From assembly GCA_030148625.1 (NCBI GenBank), contig JASBTC010000364.1:1-11655 (forward strand): a stretch of DNA of 11,655 nucleotides. The letters are read 5' to 3'. Made by a program: the position numbers and the translations under genes. The notes beneath the pieces are model-generated. The model did not search any database and was not told the DNA's origin. It saw only the letters and a program-made list of their open reading frames with translations. The stretch is from Sphingobium sp. (GTDB lineage: Bacteria > Pseudomonadota > Alphaproteobacteria > Sphingomonadales > Sphingomonadaceae). Positions 1 to 7,456 of this stretch are shown here, piece after piece; within the stretch, counting starts at the first letter, position 1; every line of letters starts with the position of its first letter.

Positions 1-684
1 GCCTGGATCGGCGGCTATGGCCATATTGAGTCGATCCAGGCCGATTATCGGCTGATCAACGACAATCTGTTCGACATCACCCATGCCGAATTCGTGCACC
101 CGGAATCCTTTGGCGGGGTTGAGGTGCAATTCTATCGCAACGCACGGCGAGGCACCGATTTCGTCGATCGCGGCATGACGTTCGAGGTCGGCGACAATGC
201 CATTCATTTCCGGACCCATGCCGCCCGGCTGGGGCTGGAGGGCGGGCCGCTCTGGCGCTCGATGCTCGCGCAGAGCCGCGGGCTCGAAAGCTGGGACGAT
301 CCTATCGATTTCCGCATGGAGGTCAGCTGGTGGGCGCCGGCCTATACCAGCTTCCATATCTCGATCCGGCCCTGCGATGAGCCGGATGCGCGGCCGATCG
401 AGATCTATAATCTGCATGCGGCGGTCCCGGAAACGGCGACGAGCTCGCATTATTTCTATCGGTCGGTCCGCAATTACGGCGATCGCTCGATGGACGCGAT
501 GTTCATCGACGCCGCCAATTTCGTCTTCAACCAGGACAAGCCGATCCTGGAGGGGCAGCAGGCCGTGCTCGGCGATCGCGACCTGCTCGACGCCGACCCG
601 ATCTCCTTTTCGGGAGACCGGCTGCAGCTCGACGGGCGCCGCATCCTGAACCGGCTGCTCGCGGCCGAACGCGGAGACGTTTGA
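1..684 (+). CDS. Rieske non-heme iron oxygenase alpha subunit, VanA type (5' partial)
   Basis: Only the C-terminal catalytic part is present (227 residues); the frame is open at base 1, so the N-terminal Rieske [2Fe-2S] domain lies outside the window. Near the left edge NDNLFDITHAEFVH matches the D-x2-D-x2-H-x4-H signature of the mononuclear iron site, giving His28 and His33 (window numbering) as ligands. NQDKPILEGQQ near residue 179 resembles the stretch that supplies the third, carboxylate ligand in vanillate demethylase and dicamba monooxygenase-like enzymes. The C-terminus, with a D-x-I-x-F pattern and an RRILNRLLAAE helix, also fits that family. Members usually demethylate or hydroxylate aromatic or other ring compounds using a separate ferredoxin reductase, which is not seen here. 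The substrate is unknown. It is followed directly by an EthD-like gene and is the first visible gene of a five-gene run. The family call is firm; the specific reaction is not known. Confidence 0.88.
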   Translation, partial: AWIGGYGHIESIQADYRLINDNLFDITHAEFVHPESFGGVEVQFYRNARRGTDFVDRGMTFEVGDNAIHFRTHAARLGLEGGPLWRSMLAQSRGLESWDDPIDFRMEVSWWAPAYTSFHISIRPCDEPDARPIEIYNLHAAVPETATSSHYFYRSVRNYGDRSMDAMFIDAANFVFNQDKPILEGQQAVLGDRDLLDADPISFSGDRLQLDGRRILNRLLAAERGDV

Positions 685-686
685 TC

Positions 687-1103
687 ATGCACATGCTGGC
701 CTTCCTCTATCCTGCCGCACCAGGTGAGCATTTCGATGAAACGCATTGGAAAGACGTGCATTTGCCGCTGGGTCTCGGCCTGACCGACAAGCATCTCGGC
801 ATTCGTCCGGAAAAGATCCTGTTGTTCGCGCCGGGGCGCGGCGGAGACCTGTCTCACGACAGCGCGCCGTTCAGCGCGATCGCGGCAGTGATCTTCGACG
901 ACAAGGATGCGGTCGAGCGCTTCTCGACCCTGTTCGACTATGAGGAAGCGGCGCGCCGGCTGTCGGAGGATTTTCCGAACTATACGCCCGGCCCGCCGAT
1001 GATCCTCGTCTCCGAACTGCGTGAAGTGACCGATATCGATCGGATGATCGAAAGCTTCCAGCGCGCCGAAGCGCGCGCGCTTCAGGCGCGGGAGCAATCA
1101 TAA
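687..1103 (+). CDS. EthD-like dimeric alpha-beta barrel protein
   Basis: This 138-residue protein has the size and N-terminal pattern of the EthD family: a short beta strand (MLAFLYP), then FDETHWKDVHLPL (residues 16-28), which corresponds to the family's W-x2-H-x-P-L element. The fold is a small ferredoxin-like dimer related to the ABM monooxygenase and muconolactone isomerase group. EthD itself is required for ethyl tert-butyl ether breakdown in Rhodococcus, but its chemistry is poorly defined, and members are commonly found beside oxygenases and dehydrogenases in catabolic clusters. ATG 687 was chosen; a GGAG lies ten bases upstream. A TTG at 681 overlaps the stop of the oxygenase gene and is a possible alternative that would add two residues. 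The close junction suggests translational coupling with the oxygenase. The role here (scaffold, product-handling or isomerisation step) is inference. Confidence 0.78.
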   Translation: MHMLAFLYPAAPGEHFDETHWKDVHLPLGLGLTDKHLGIRPEKILLFAPGRGGDLSHDSAPFSAIAAVIFDDKDAVERFSTLFDYEEAARRLSEDFPNYTPGPPMILVSELREVTDIDRMIESFQRAEARALQAREQS

Positions 1104-1111
1104 CGAAAATA

Positions 1112-1118
1112 GGGGGGG
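1112..1118 (+). promoter_or_regulatory. Shine-Dalgarno made of a seven-G run
   Basis: A run of seven G sits five bases before the ATG of the receptor gene and is the only purine-rich ribosome binding candidate in the 20-base gap after the EthD gene. It is unusual because the whole site is a homopolymer rather than AGGAGG, so slippage would change the spacing to the start. Confidence 0.6.
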
Positions 1119-1123
1119 ACGAC

Positions 1124-3661
1124 ATGATCATATCCAGGACATTGCTGGTTTCCGTCTGCGCAGTGGCGCTGTCGGCAGGAAGCGCCGCCCGGGCGGCACC
1201 CGATTCACCGGCCGATACGCCGCAGGCCGATGATGGCGAGATCCTCGTCACCGCGCGCCGCGTCTCGGAGACGGTGCGCGACGTTCCCGCCATCGTCAGC
1301 GTGCTGACCGACAGCGCGATCCGCGCCTCGGGCGTGCGCGTCGCCACCGATTTTGTCCAGTTGACTCCGGGCGTCACCATCGTCACCGGCAATGTCGAGG
1401 CCGGCGACGTGCAGATCAGCATCCGCGGCCTCAACGGCACGCGCGACGCGGAAAGCAATGTCGCGCTGGTCGTCGACGGTATCCTCAAGACCAACACCGC
1501 CGCGCTCAACCAGAATGCGGGCACGCTGAGCCAGATCGAAATACTCAAGGGGCCGCAGGGCGCGATCTACGGCCGCAACGCGGCCTCGGGCGCGGTCATC
1601 CTGACCACGCGGAAACCCGGCGACGTGCTGGCGGGCGAGGCTACGATCGGTTACGCCGAATATGGCCATAAACGTGCCGCGGGCTATCTGTCCGGGCCGC
1701 TGGGTGACGGTGTCGGCCTGCTCGTCTCGGGCGATTATGAAAAGGGTGACGGCTTCTACAATAATGTCTTCCAGCGCACCGCGCGCTACGATGCTTATAA
1801 GGCCGCGATCCTGTCGGTCACGCCCGGCGCCACGGTGCCGGGTTTCGGGCGCAACAGCGTCGACAATTTCCTGCGCTGGAACGTCAATGGTCGCTTCGTC
1901 GCGAAGATCGGCGACAACACCGAAATCGACATCAAGGGCAAATATGGCCGTATCGAAGGCGGCACCGTCGTGTTCGGCGCGGCGTTCGCGATCCCCGGGC
2001 TGGTGCCGTTCCTGGGCCCGTCGGTCTATCAGGACGTCAACCGTTACGACTTCACCAATGCCTTTCAGGCGAACCTTCAGGCGCGGCAGATCCAGACCAC
2101 CAGGGAAGCGTCGATCAAGCTGACCCACGATATGGCCTGGGCCAGCCTCCAGGCCTGGGCCGCCTATAGCGATATCGGCAATTCCTATACGGGGGAGGGG
2201 ACCAGCGGCTCCAACGGCTATTTCTTCACCCAGCCTCAATGCCGTGCGACCACGGCGGCGCTCGCCGGCTATCCGACGCCCGCGCCGACCTTTATCGGCG
2301 GCACCCCGGAAACCTCATTTTTCGGGCCCTATTCGCCGACGACGTGCGACGGATACCAGTATAACAAGCGCGACCAGCGCGACTTCAGTGCTGAGATCCG
2401 CCTGTCCTCTCCGGCGGGGCAGGATTTTTCCTGGCTGGCGGGCGCCTATTTCCTCCACATCGATCGCCGGATCTGCGTCAATCTCGCCACCGATACCGGG
2501 CAGGGGGCGATCCGCCAGTGCTTCACGCTCGATCCCAGGAGCCGCACCGAGGCGCTGAGCGACGACACGTTCAAGACCAATGTCTTCGCGGTCTTCGGGT
2601 CGGTGCAGAACAAATTCTCGGATCGCTTCACCGCGTCGCTCGCGCTGCGCTACGACCGCGAGGAGCGCCAGGTCCGCAACCAGATTCCGACCGATGTGCG
2701 CACGCTCTACGTCAATCCGCAGCGCGACGGGACGGGGGGCTATTATCTCAACCCCGGGCTGGACCCGGTCTATAATCCCAGCGGCGTGCTGCCGCCGCGA
2801 TCCAGGGCCTATCAACAGGTCGAGCCCAAGCTCAGCCTGTCCTACGAAGCCAGCACAGACCTCACTTTGTTCGCCAATTGGGGCATCGGATTCAAATCGG
2901 GCGGCTTCAACAGCGGCGGCAGTGCGGCGATCGTCAACACGTTCAACGCACCGCCGCTCAGCGCCAATGTCACGATCCGCGACGATTACGACAAGGAAGT
3001 GTCGAGCGCGTTCGAAGCCGGTTTCAAGGCGGCTTTATTCGACGGGCGGCTGAATCTGGAGGGCGCTGCCTATTATACCAGCATCAGGGATCTGCAGTTC
3101 TTCGAATTCTTCGTCGGCTCGTTCGGCCTGCTGCGCGTGGTCTCGAACATCGACAAGGCGCGGCTCTATGGCGGCGAGGCATCGGCGACCTTCCGGATCA
3201 TGCCGGGCTGGACGATCTTCGGATCGGGCAACGTCACCGACAGCCGGATCCGTAGGAACGGTTCGCGGCCAGATACGGTCGGCAACAAGATCCCCTATGC
3301 ATCGGACTATACGCTGAATTTCGGCACGCAACTCGTCATGCCGCTGGCCGCCGGGCTCAACATCGTCGGGCGCGCCGATTATCGGCTGACCGGGCCGACG
3401 TGGTTCCATGCCGTCCAGGATCAGACGCGCCCGTCGCTCAACGGCCAGGCGGATTTCTCGAAGAGCCGGCGCGATGCTTTCGGCATCCTCAACCTGCGCG
3501 CCGGCTTGTCGAGCGATCACTGGACGATCACGGCGTTCGTCAACAATCTGACCGACAAGCATTGGCTGAACGAAGTGGTGCCGGCCCCGGAACTGGGCGG
3601 CTCGTTCGTCTCGCCGGGCAGCCGCCGGCAGATCGGAGTCGAGGCGTCGGTGAAATTCTGA
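1124..3661 (+). CDS. TonB-dependent outer-membrane receptor
   Basis: This 845-residue protein has the full layout of a TonB-dependent transporter. A signal peptide (about 1-24, ending ARA) is followed by a TonB-box-like EILVTARR (39-46). The plug domain follows, with the conserved QISIRGLNG (97-105), ALVVDGI (114-120) and ILKGPQGAIYGRNAASGAV (140-158). The rest, to about 845, is a long beta-barrel region rich in alternating aromatic strands, with SLSYEASTDLTLFANWG and GFKSGGFN-type barrel motifs. It ends in Phe (EASVKF), as outer-membrane barrel proteins do. It lacks an N-terminal STN signalling domain, so it is a transporter rather than a transducer. Such receptors, abundant in sphingomonads, import siderophores, vitamins, oligosaccharides or hydrophobic catabolic substrates. 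Placement between an oxygenase/EthD pair and a dehydrogenase pair suggests it imports the substrate of that pathway, but the ligand cannot be deduced. Length is normal and no break is seen. Confidence 0.95.
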   Translation: MIISRTLLVSVCAVALSAGSAARAAPDSPADTPQADDGEILVTARRVSETVRDVPAIVSVLTDSAIRASGVRVATDFVQLTPGVTIVTGNVEAGDVQISIRGLNGTRDAESNVALVVDGILKTNTAALNQNAGTLSQIEILKGPQGAIYGRNAASGAVILTTRKPGDVLAGEATIGYAEYGHKRAAGYLSGPLGDGVGLLVSGDYEKGDGFYNNVFQRTARYDAYKAAILSVTPGATVPGFGRNSVDNFLRWNVNGRFVAKIGDNTEIDIKGKYGRIEGGTVVFGAAFAIPGLVPFLGPSVYQDVNRYDFTNAFQANLQARQIQTTREASIKLTHDMAWASLQAWAAYSDIGNSYTGEGTSGSNGYFFTQPQCRATTAALAGYPTPAPTFIGGTPETSFFGPYSPTTCDGYQYNKRDQRDFSAEIRLSSPAGQDFSWLAGAYFLHIDRRICVNLATDTGQGAIRQCFTLDPRSRTEALSDDTFKTNVFAVFGSVQNKFSDRFTASLALRYDREERQVRNQIPTDVRTLYVNPQRDGTGGYYLNPGLDPVYNPSGVLPPRSRAYQQVEPKLSLSYEASTDLTLFANWGIGFKSGGFNSGGSAAIVNTFNAPPLSANVTIRDDYDKEVSSAFEAGFKAALFDGRLNLEGAAYYTSIRDLQFFEFFVGSFGLLRVVSNIDKARLYGGEASATFRIMPGWTIFGSGNVTDSRIRRNGSRPDTVGNKIPYASDYTLNFGTQLVMPLAAGLNIVGRADYRLTGPTWFHAVQDQTRPSLNGQADFSKSRRDAFGILNLRAGLSSDHWTITAFVNNLTDKHWLNEVVPAPELGGSFVSPGSRRQIGVEASVKF

Positions 3662-3729
3662 GCGGGCCGGTATTCGCTGTCGTAACCACAGAGATGACGG
3701 GTTAGGCTGGCTGGTCGAGGGAGGCGTCA

Positions 3730-4278
3730 TTGGGCTATACGCGGCGTCGCATTTTGGGAACAGGAGCCGCCGGCCTCGTGCTGACCGGCATTGGCGGCGA
3801 CCTCGTCTGGACGACGCCGGCCGAGGCGGCGGCGCGGCAGGGGCGCTTCCAGACGCTGACCACGCTCGAGGCGGCCTGGCTCGGTGGTCTGGGAGAGGCG
3901 ATCGCGCCGCCGTCGCGCGCCGGCGGCTTGGCCCATTATGTCGATCATCATCTGGGGCTTGCCGCCGCGGATTGCCTGCTCGGGCTGCGTTATCTCGACG
4001 TGGCGCCACCCTATCTCGATTTCTACCGGCCGGCGCTTGCGTCGCTGGCGCGCATGGGCGGGGGTGGGGCGCCGCCCGTTGCCGGCGATCCGCGCTGGAC
4101 CGTGCTGCTCGCCGACCTTGCCAAACCCGCGCCGTCCGGCTGGGCGGGGCCGCCCGCACCATTGTTCCTGTTCGCGGTCCGGCTCGATGCGATCGATATC
4201 GCTTATGGCACGCGCGCCGGATTCGAACGGCTGGGGGTCGAGTATCTCGCCCATGTCGAGCCGGAGCGCGACTGGTGA
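3730..4278 (+). CDS. Gluconate 2-dehydrogenase subunit 3 family protein (GMC dehydrogenase small subunit)
   Basis: This 182-residue protein begins with a twin-arginine signal, TRRRILGTGAAGLVLTG (residues 4-20), with a likely cut after the alanine-rich stretch near residue 35. After that comes the family pattern LTTLEAAWLGGLGEAIAP...GLAHYVDHHLG and a central LRYLDV segment. In membrane-bound sorbitol, gluconate and FAD-glucose dehydrogenases this small subunit escorts the catalytic GMC subunit through the Tat system, because the catalytic subunit has no signal of its own. That fits the next gene, which overlaps this one by four bases and lacks a signal peptide. The start is TTG: an in-frame stop at 3703-3705 excludes a longer product, and AGGGAGG lies five bases upstream. 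The usual third partner, a membrane cytochrome c subunit, is not in the window. Confidence 0.85.
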   Translation: MGYTRRRILGTGAAGLVLTGIGGDLVWTTPAEAAARQGRFQTLTTLEAAWLGGLGEAIAPPSRAGGLAHYVDHHLGLAAADCLLGLRYLDVAPPYLDFYRPALASLARMGGGGAPPVAGDPRWTVLLADLAKPAPSGWAGPPAPLFLFAVRLDAIDIAYGTRAGFERLGVEYLAHVEPERDW

Positions 4279-5846
4279 GCGTGACCCCGATCGTCGATAT
4301 CGCCATTGTCGGTGCGGGGGCGGCGGGCGCGCTGCTCGCCGCCAGGCTCGCCGAAGCCGGGCGCTCGGTCGTGGTTTTCGAGGCCGGACCGCGCTGGGAT
4401 GCATCGGACCTGGTCAGTTCGCAGATCTGGAGCCGACGGTTGCGCTGGGGCGGACCGCCGGTCGCGACGCGCGGTGGCGATCCGATCGGTTTCGGCTTCA
4501 ATGCGGGCTGGGGCGTCGGTGGCGCGGCGCTGCACCATTACGGCACCTGGCCGCGGTTGAAACCCGCCGATTTCACGATGCGCAGCGATCATCAGCGCGG
4601 TCTGGACTGGCCGATCGGCTATGCCGATCTGCAGCTCTATTATGATCGAATCCAGCAGGAAGTCGGGATTTCCGGCGATGCCGAGGCGGAGATCTGGCGG
4701 CCGGCGGGCGCTCCTTATCCGATGCCGCCGCTCCAGCCGCTCAAACAGGGGGAATTGCTCGCCCGCGCTTTCGCCGCCGTCGGCAAACGGACCGCGCCCG
4801 CGCCGATGGCGATCAATTCTGTCGAATATGCCGATCGTCCGGCCTGTATCTATGACGGCTGGTGCGATGCCGGCTGCCCGATCATGGCATTGGCCAATCC
4901 GCTCGCGCTGTATCTGCCGCGCGCCGAGGCGGCCGGGGCGCGGATCATGGCGCGGCATCCCGTCACCCGGCTGATCGCATCGACGGCTGGCGCTGTCGAC
5001 GCCGTCGAATATCGCGATGCAACCAGTCGGCGCGCAATCCAGCCCGCGCGGGCGGTGATCCTCGCCGGTTCGGTGGTCGGTAATCCGGCATTGCTGCTCA
5101 ATTCGGCGAGTGCCGCGCACCCCAGGGGGATCGGCAACGATAACGACCTGGTCGGGCGGCATGTCATGACGCATGGGCTGATCCAGATCCTCGGCCTGTT
5201 TCCCGAAGAGACCGAGCCCCATCGCGGCGTCACCGGCGCGCATCTGATCAATCACGATGCCTATGACAAGATGGCGACGCCGGGCGCGTTCGGCAGCCGG
5301 CAATGGCTGATCGCGGCATCGATCAAGCCCAATGACCTGGCGGGGCTCGCCGCGGCGCGGATGGATCTCAACGGCGCGGCTCTCGACGATTTCATGCGCC
5401 GCGCCGTGCGCCATGGCGCGAACATGATCGGTATGTGCGAGGCGGAGCCGCACGCCGACAATCGCGTCGAACTGGGCGAAGGCACCAACGCCTGGGGCAT
5501 ACGGCCGGCCCGGCTCGTTCACCGCTTCTCCGAGGATGCGAAGCGGCTCTGGGCGGCGATGCGCGACGAAGGCATGGCGATCTTCAAGGGCGGTGGCGCA
5601 ACCGAGGTCTGGCATACGCCGATGGGCTCGGCCCATCTCCATGGCGGCACGATCATGGGGCATAGCGCCGCCGATTCAGTGACCGACAGCTTCGGCCGCG
5701 TCCATGGCATGGCCAATCTCTATGTCGCGGGCACCGGCCTGTTCCCGACCGAAGGCGGGGTGAATCCGACATTCACGCTGCACGCCCTGGCGCTGCGGTC
5801 GAGCGAGCATCTGATCCGCGACCGGACCGAGCTGTTTCGCGTATGA
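4275..5846 (+). CDS. FAD-dependent GMC-family dehydrogenase with Fe-S type cysteine motif
   Basis: This 523-residue flavoprotein has the N-terminal FAD-binding fold GAGAAG (13-18) with acidic Glu36 at the end of the second strand (VVVFEAG). The C-terminal GMC domain holds HLHGGTIMG, where His454 aligns with the catalytic base, and GGVNPTFTLHALALR, where Asn497 takes the second active-site position. Cysteines 191, 197 and 201 form C-x5-C-x3-C, the spacing that binds a [3Fe-4S] cluster in Burkholderia cepacia FAD-glucose dehydrogenase; this cluster passes electrons from FAD outwards. It is therefore probably a dye- or cytochrome-linked dehydrogenase of alcohols, polyols or sugars, not an oxygen-using oxidase. 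GTG 4275 overlaps the stop of the small-subunit gene (GTGA); GTG 4281 is an alternative. The open frame continues upstream to 3972, but that part is only a shadow of the small subunit. Export would depend on the Tat signal of that subunit. The substrate is unknown. Confidence 0.9.
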   Translation: MSVTPIVDIAIVGAGAAGALLAARLAEAGRSVVVFEAGPRWDASDLVSSQIWSRRLRWGGPPVATRGGDPIGFGFNAGWGVGGAALHHYGTWPRLKPADFTMRSDHQRGLDWPIGYADLQLYYDRIQQEVGISGDAEAEIWRPAGAPYPMPPLQPLKQGELLARAFAAVGKRTAPAPMAINSVEYADRPACIYDGWCDAGCPIMALANPLALYLPRAEAAGARIMARHPVTRLIASTAGAVDAVEYRDATSRRAIQPARAVILAGSVVGNPALLLNSASAAHPRGIGNDNDLVGRHVMTHGLIQILGLFPEETEPHRGVTGAHLINHDAYDKMATPGAFGSRQWLIAASIKPNDLAGLAAARMDLNGAALDDFMRRAVRHGANMIGMCEAEPHADNRVELGEGTNAWGIRPARLVHRFSEDAKRLWAAMRDEGMAIFKGGGATEVWHTPMGSAHLHGGTIMGHSAADSVTDSFGRVHGMANLYVAGTGLFPTEGGVNPTFTLHALALRSSEHLIRDRTELFRV

Positions 5847-5861
5847 ACGCGCCCGGCGGCG

Positions 5862-6377
5862 TCAGGCGATGCGCGCGGGTATCTCGGCGGCGTCCTCGAT
5901 ATGCGCCGTGTTCGGCGCCATCGCTTCCCAGGGGAAGATGAACCAGTCCTTCGTCACCGAGCGATCGATGGTGCGCGACCAGTAATCCACGCATGCCGCC
6001 GACCGGATATTGTTGAGCAGCACCGCGAAGCGGACATTGTCGGACACACCGCCGGCACCGTCGATCGCATCGCGCAAATAGGAAATGGTGCGTCCCGAAT
6101 CGTTGATGTCGTCGACCACCAGCAGGCGCTTGCCCTGACCCGATTTGGCAGCGAGCTGGGCGAGCAACTGGTCGCCGAAACCATAGACCTTGGCGGAATG
6201 GTCGACCGACAACAGGTTGATGCCCGTCGCGTGGCTCAGATAGGCACCCGGCACCAGACCGCCTCGCCCGATGCCGATCAGGAAATCGGGTTGCCAGTCG
6301 TCGCCCGCCATCGCGGCGGCAATGGCGCGGACATCGGCGACGAAATCCTCATAGGGAATGGGCGTGAATATCGGCAT
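5862..6377 (-). CDS. Purine phosphoribosyltransferase (Gpt/Hpt-like)
   Basis: This 171-residue protein carries the type I phosphoribosyltransferase PRPP-binding loop LLVVDDINDSGRT (85-97) with the paired acidic residues Asp89 and Asp90. An early GIGRGGLVPGAYLSH (35-49) supplies the first PRPP loop. FIFPWEAM (146-153) near the C-terminus resembles the base-contacting WVVFPWE segment of bacterial xanthine-guanine phosphoribosyltransferases. The likely reaction is purine base plus PRPP giving nucleotide and pyrophosphate, in the cytoplasm. Which base (hypoxanthine, xanthine or guanine) cannot be settled from motifs. Its ATG shares one base with the stop of the preceding deaminase gene (TGATG), so translation is probably coupled, and the deaminase product hypoxanthine would be a fitting substrate. 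The open frame extends a further 423 codons upstream, but that part is an out-of-frame copy of the deaminase gene. It ends 15 bases from the convergent dehydrogenase gene. Confidence 0.85.
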   Translation of the reverse strand: MPIFTPIPYEDFVADVRAIAAAMAGDDWQPDFLIGIGRGGLVPGAYLSHATGINLLSVDHSAKVYGFGDQLLAQLAAKSGQGKRLLVVDDINDSGRTISYLRDAIDGAGGVSDNVRFAVLLNNIRSAACVDYWSRTIDRSVTKDWFIFPWEAMAPNTAHIEDAAEIPARIA

Positions 6378-7393
6378 CAGCCATGCTCCGCCGCAAAGGC
6401 GTCGACCTCCGCGACATGGCGGGCGATCGTCTGTTCGTCGAGGAACGATCCGGTGAAGCTGTTGCGTGCCAGCGTCGCCAGATCGGCGGACGAGACCGTG
6501 CCTTGCGCCGCGATGGCGCGGTAATTGTCGTTCACATAACCGCCGAAATAGGCGGGATCGTCGGAATTGATCGTGGGGGCCAGGCCCAGCGCCAGCATCC
6601 GCGGAATGGGGTGGTCGGCCAGATCGTCGACCACGCAGAGCTTGAGATTGGAAAGCGGGCAGACCGTCAGCGTCATGCCGCTCTCGGCGAGCCGCCGCGT
6701 CAGCACCACATCTTCGAGTGAACGATTGCCGTGATCCAGCCGGTCGATGCCGAGCAGGTCGAGCGCCTGGGCGACATAGTCGGGCGGGCCTTCCTCGCCG
6801 GCATGGGCGACGCGCTTCAACCCCATTTCGCCGGCACGGGCGAAGACGCGCGCGAATTTCTCGGGCGGATGGCCCAGCTCCGAACTGTCGAGGCCGACGC
6901 CGACGATGCGATCGAGCCAGGGCTCGGCCTGGCGCAGCGTCTCGAACGCGGCCTCCTCGTCGAGATGGCGCAGGAAGCAGAGGATCAGTTTCGAGGTCAG
7001 GCCGTGCCTGTCCCGCGCATCGGCCATGCCCGCCAATAATCCTTCGGCCGCGACGCCGAACGGAATGCCGCGATCGGTATGGGTTTGCGGATCGAAGAAG
7101 ATCTCGGCGTGGCGGACGGCATCGGCGGCGGCGCGGTCGAAATAGGCGATGGCGAGATCGCGGAAATCCTCCTCGGTGCGCAGCACGTCGGCACCCTGAT
7201 AATAGATGTCGAGAAAATCCTGGAGGTTGGAGAAGCTGTAGGCGGCACGGACCTCTTCGACGCTGGCGAAGGGGATGTCGACCCGATTGCGGCGCGCGAA
7301 CGCGAACATCTGCTCGGGCTCGAGACTGCCTTCGATATGAAGATGCAGCTCCGCCTTGGGCAGTCCGGTGATGAAGCTGTCGAGCGCGGTCAT
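6377..7393 (-). CDS. Adenine deaminase (adenosine deaminase-like family)
   Basis: This 338-residue amidohydrolase has AELHLHIEGSLEP with zinc ligands His17 and His19. HAGEEGPPDY supplies His197 and the catalytic Glu200, LDHGNR contains His221, and NSDDPAYFGG holds the zinc-binding Asp278. The stretches NLQDFLDIYYQGADVLRTE, FFDPQTHTDRGIPF and VCPLSNLKLCV closely resemble, from memory, the Pseudomonas protein PA0148, which was annotated as adenosine deaminase (add) but shown to deaminate adenine. I therefore favour adenine to hypoxanthine plus ammonia; adenosine as substrate remains possible. ATG 7393 is preferred over ATG 7432 because AGGA lies just upstream and the family N-terminus begins there, while nothing resembling a ribosome binding site precedes 7432. 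It is co-transcribed with the phosphoribosyltransferase gene, together a two-step route from adenine to IMP. Confidence 0.88.
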   Translation of the reverse strand: MTALDSFITGLPKAELHLHIEGSLEPEQMFAFARRNRVDIPFASVEEVRAAYSFSNLQDFLDIYYQGADVLRTEEDFRDLAIAYFDRAAADAVRHAEIFFDPQTHTDRGIPFGVAAEGLLAGMADARDRHGLTSKLILCFLRHLDEEAAFETLRQAEPWLDRIVGVGLDSSELGHPPEKFARVFARAGEMGLKRVAHAGEEGPPDYVAQALDLLGIDRLDHGNRSLEDVVLTRRLAESGMTLTVCPLSNLKLCVVDDLADHPIPRMLALGLAPTINSDDPAYFGGYVNDNYRAIAAQGTVSSADLATLARNSFTGSFLDEQTIARHVAEVDAFAAEHG

Positions 7394-7409
7394 CGTCCTG
7401 TGTCTCCAG

Positions 7410-7443
7410 CCGAGCGACTCGGATACTGCCATTCAGTATGGCA
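7410..7443. promoter_or_regulatory. Overlapping palindromes in the divergent control region
   Basis: The 99 bases between the deaminase start and the divergent gene hold three inverted repeats: CCGAG-cga-CTCGG (7410-7422), ATACTG-ccatt-CAGTAT (7423-7439) and TGCCAT-tcagt-ATGGCA (7427-7443). The last two overlap and share a centre region. Such symmetric sites, 20-60 bases before a start, are typical operators for dimeric repressors (TetR, GntR or LacI types), but no regulator gene is present. The function is inferred only. Confidence 0.4.
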
Positions 7444-7456
7444 CGCGACCCCTCCC

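Noticed and set aside
1205..2239. 344-codon open frame on the - strand
   Set aside because: It lies wholly antisense to the receptor gene, has a shadow-type composition (repeated Ala, Gly, Asp and Arg) and no family motif; the receptor frame carries clear domain motifs.
3972..4274. Upstream extension of the GMC dehydrogenase frame
   Set aside because: The 101 extra residues overlap the small-subunit gene in another frame and are arginine-rich, while the FAD-binding fold starts right after GTG 4275.
3035..4501. 488-codon open frame on the - strand
   Set aside because: It spans the ends of three convincing + strand genes and reads as arginine- and proline-rich low-complexity protein, typical of an antisense shadow in GC-rich DNA.
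4203..5663. 486-codon open frame on the - strand
   Set aside because: Antisense to the GMC dehydrogenase, with no recognisable motif and highly charged composition; the GMC frame has all family signatures.
5847..5861. Terminator in the gap between the convergent dehydrogenase and phosphoribosyltransferase genes
   Set aside because: The gap is 15 bases and GC-rich, but I could not find a stable stem followed by T residues.
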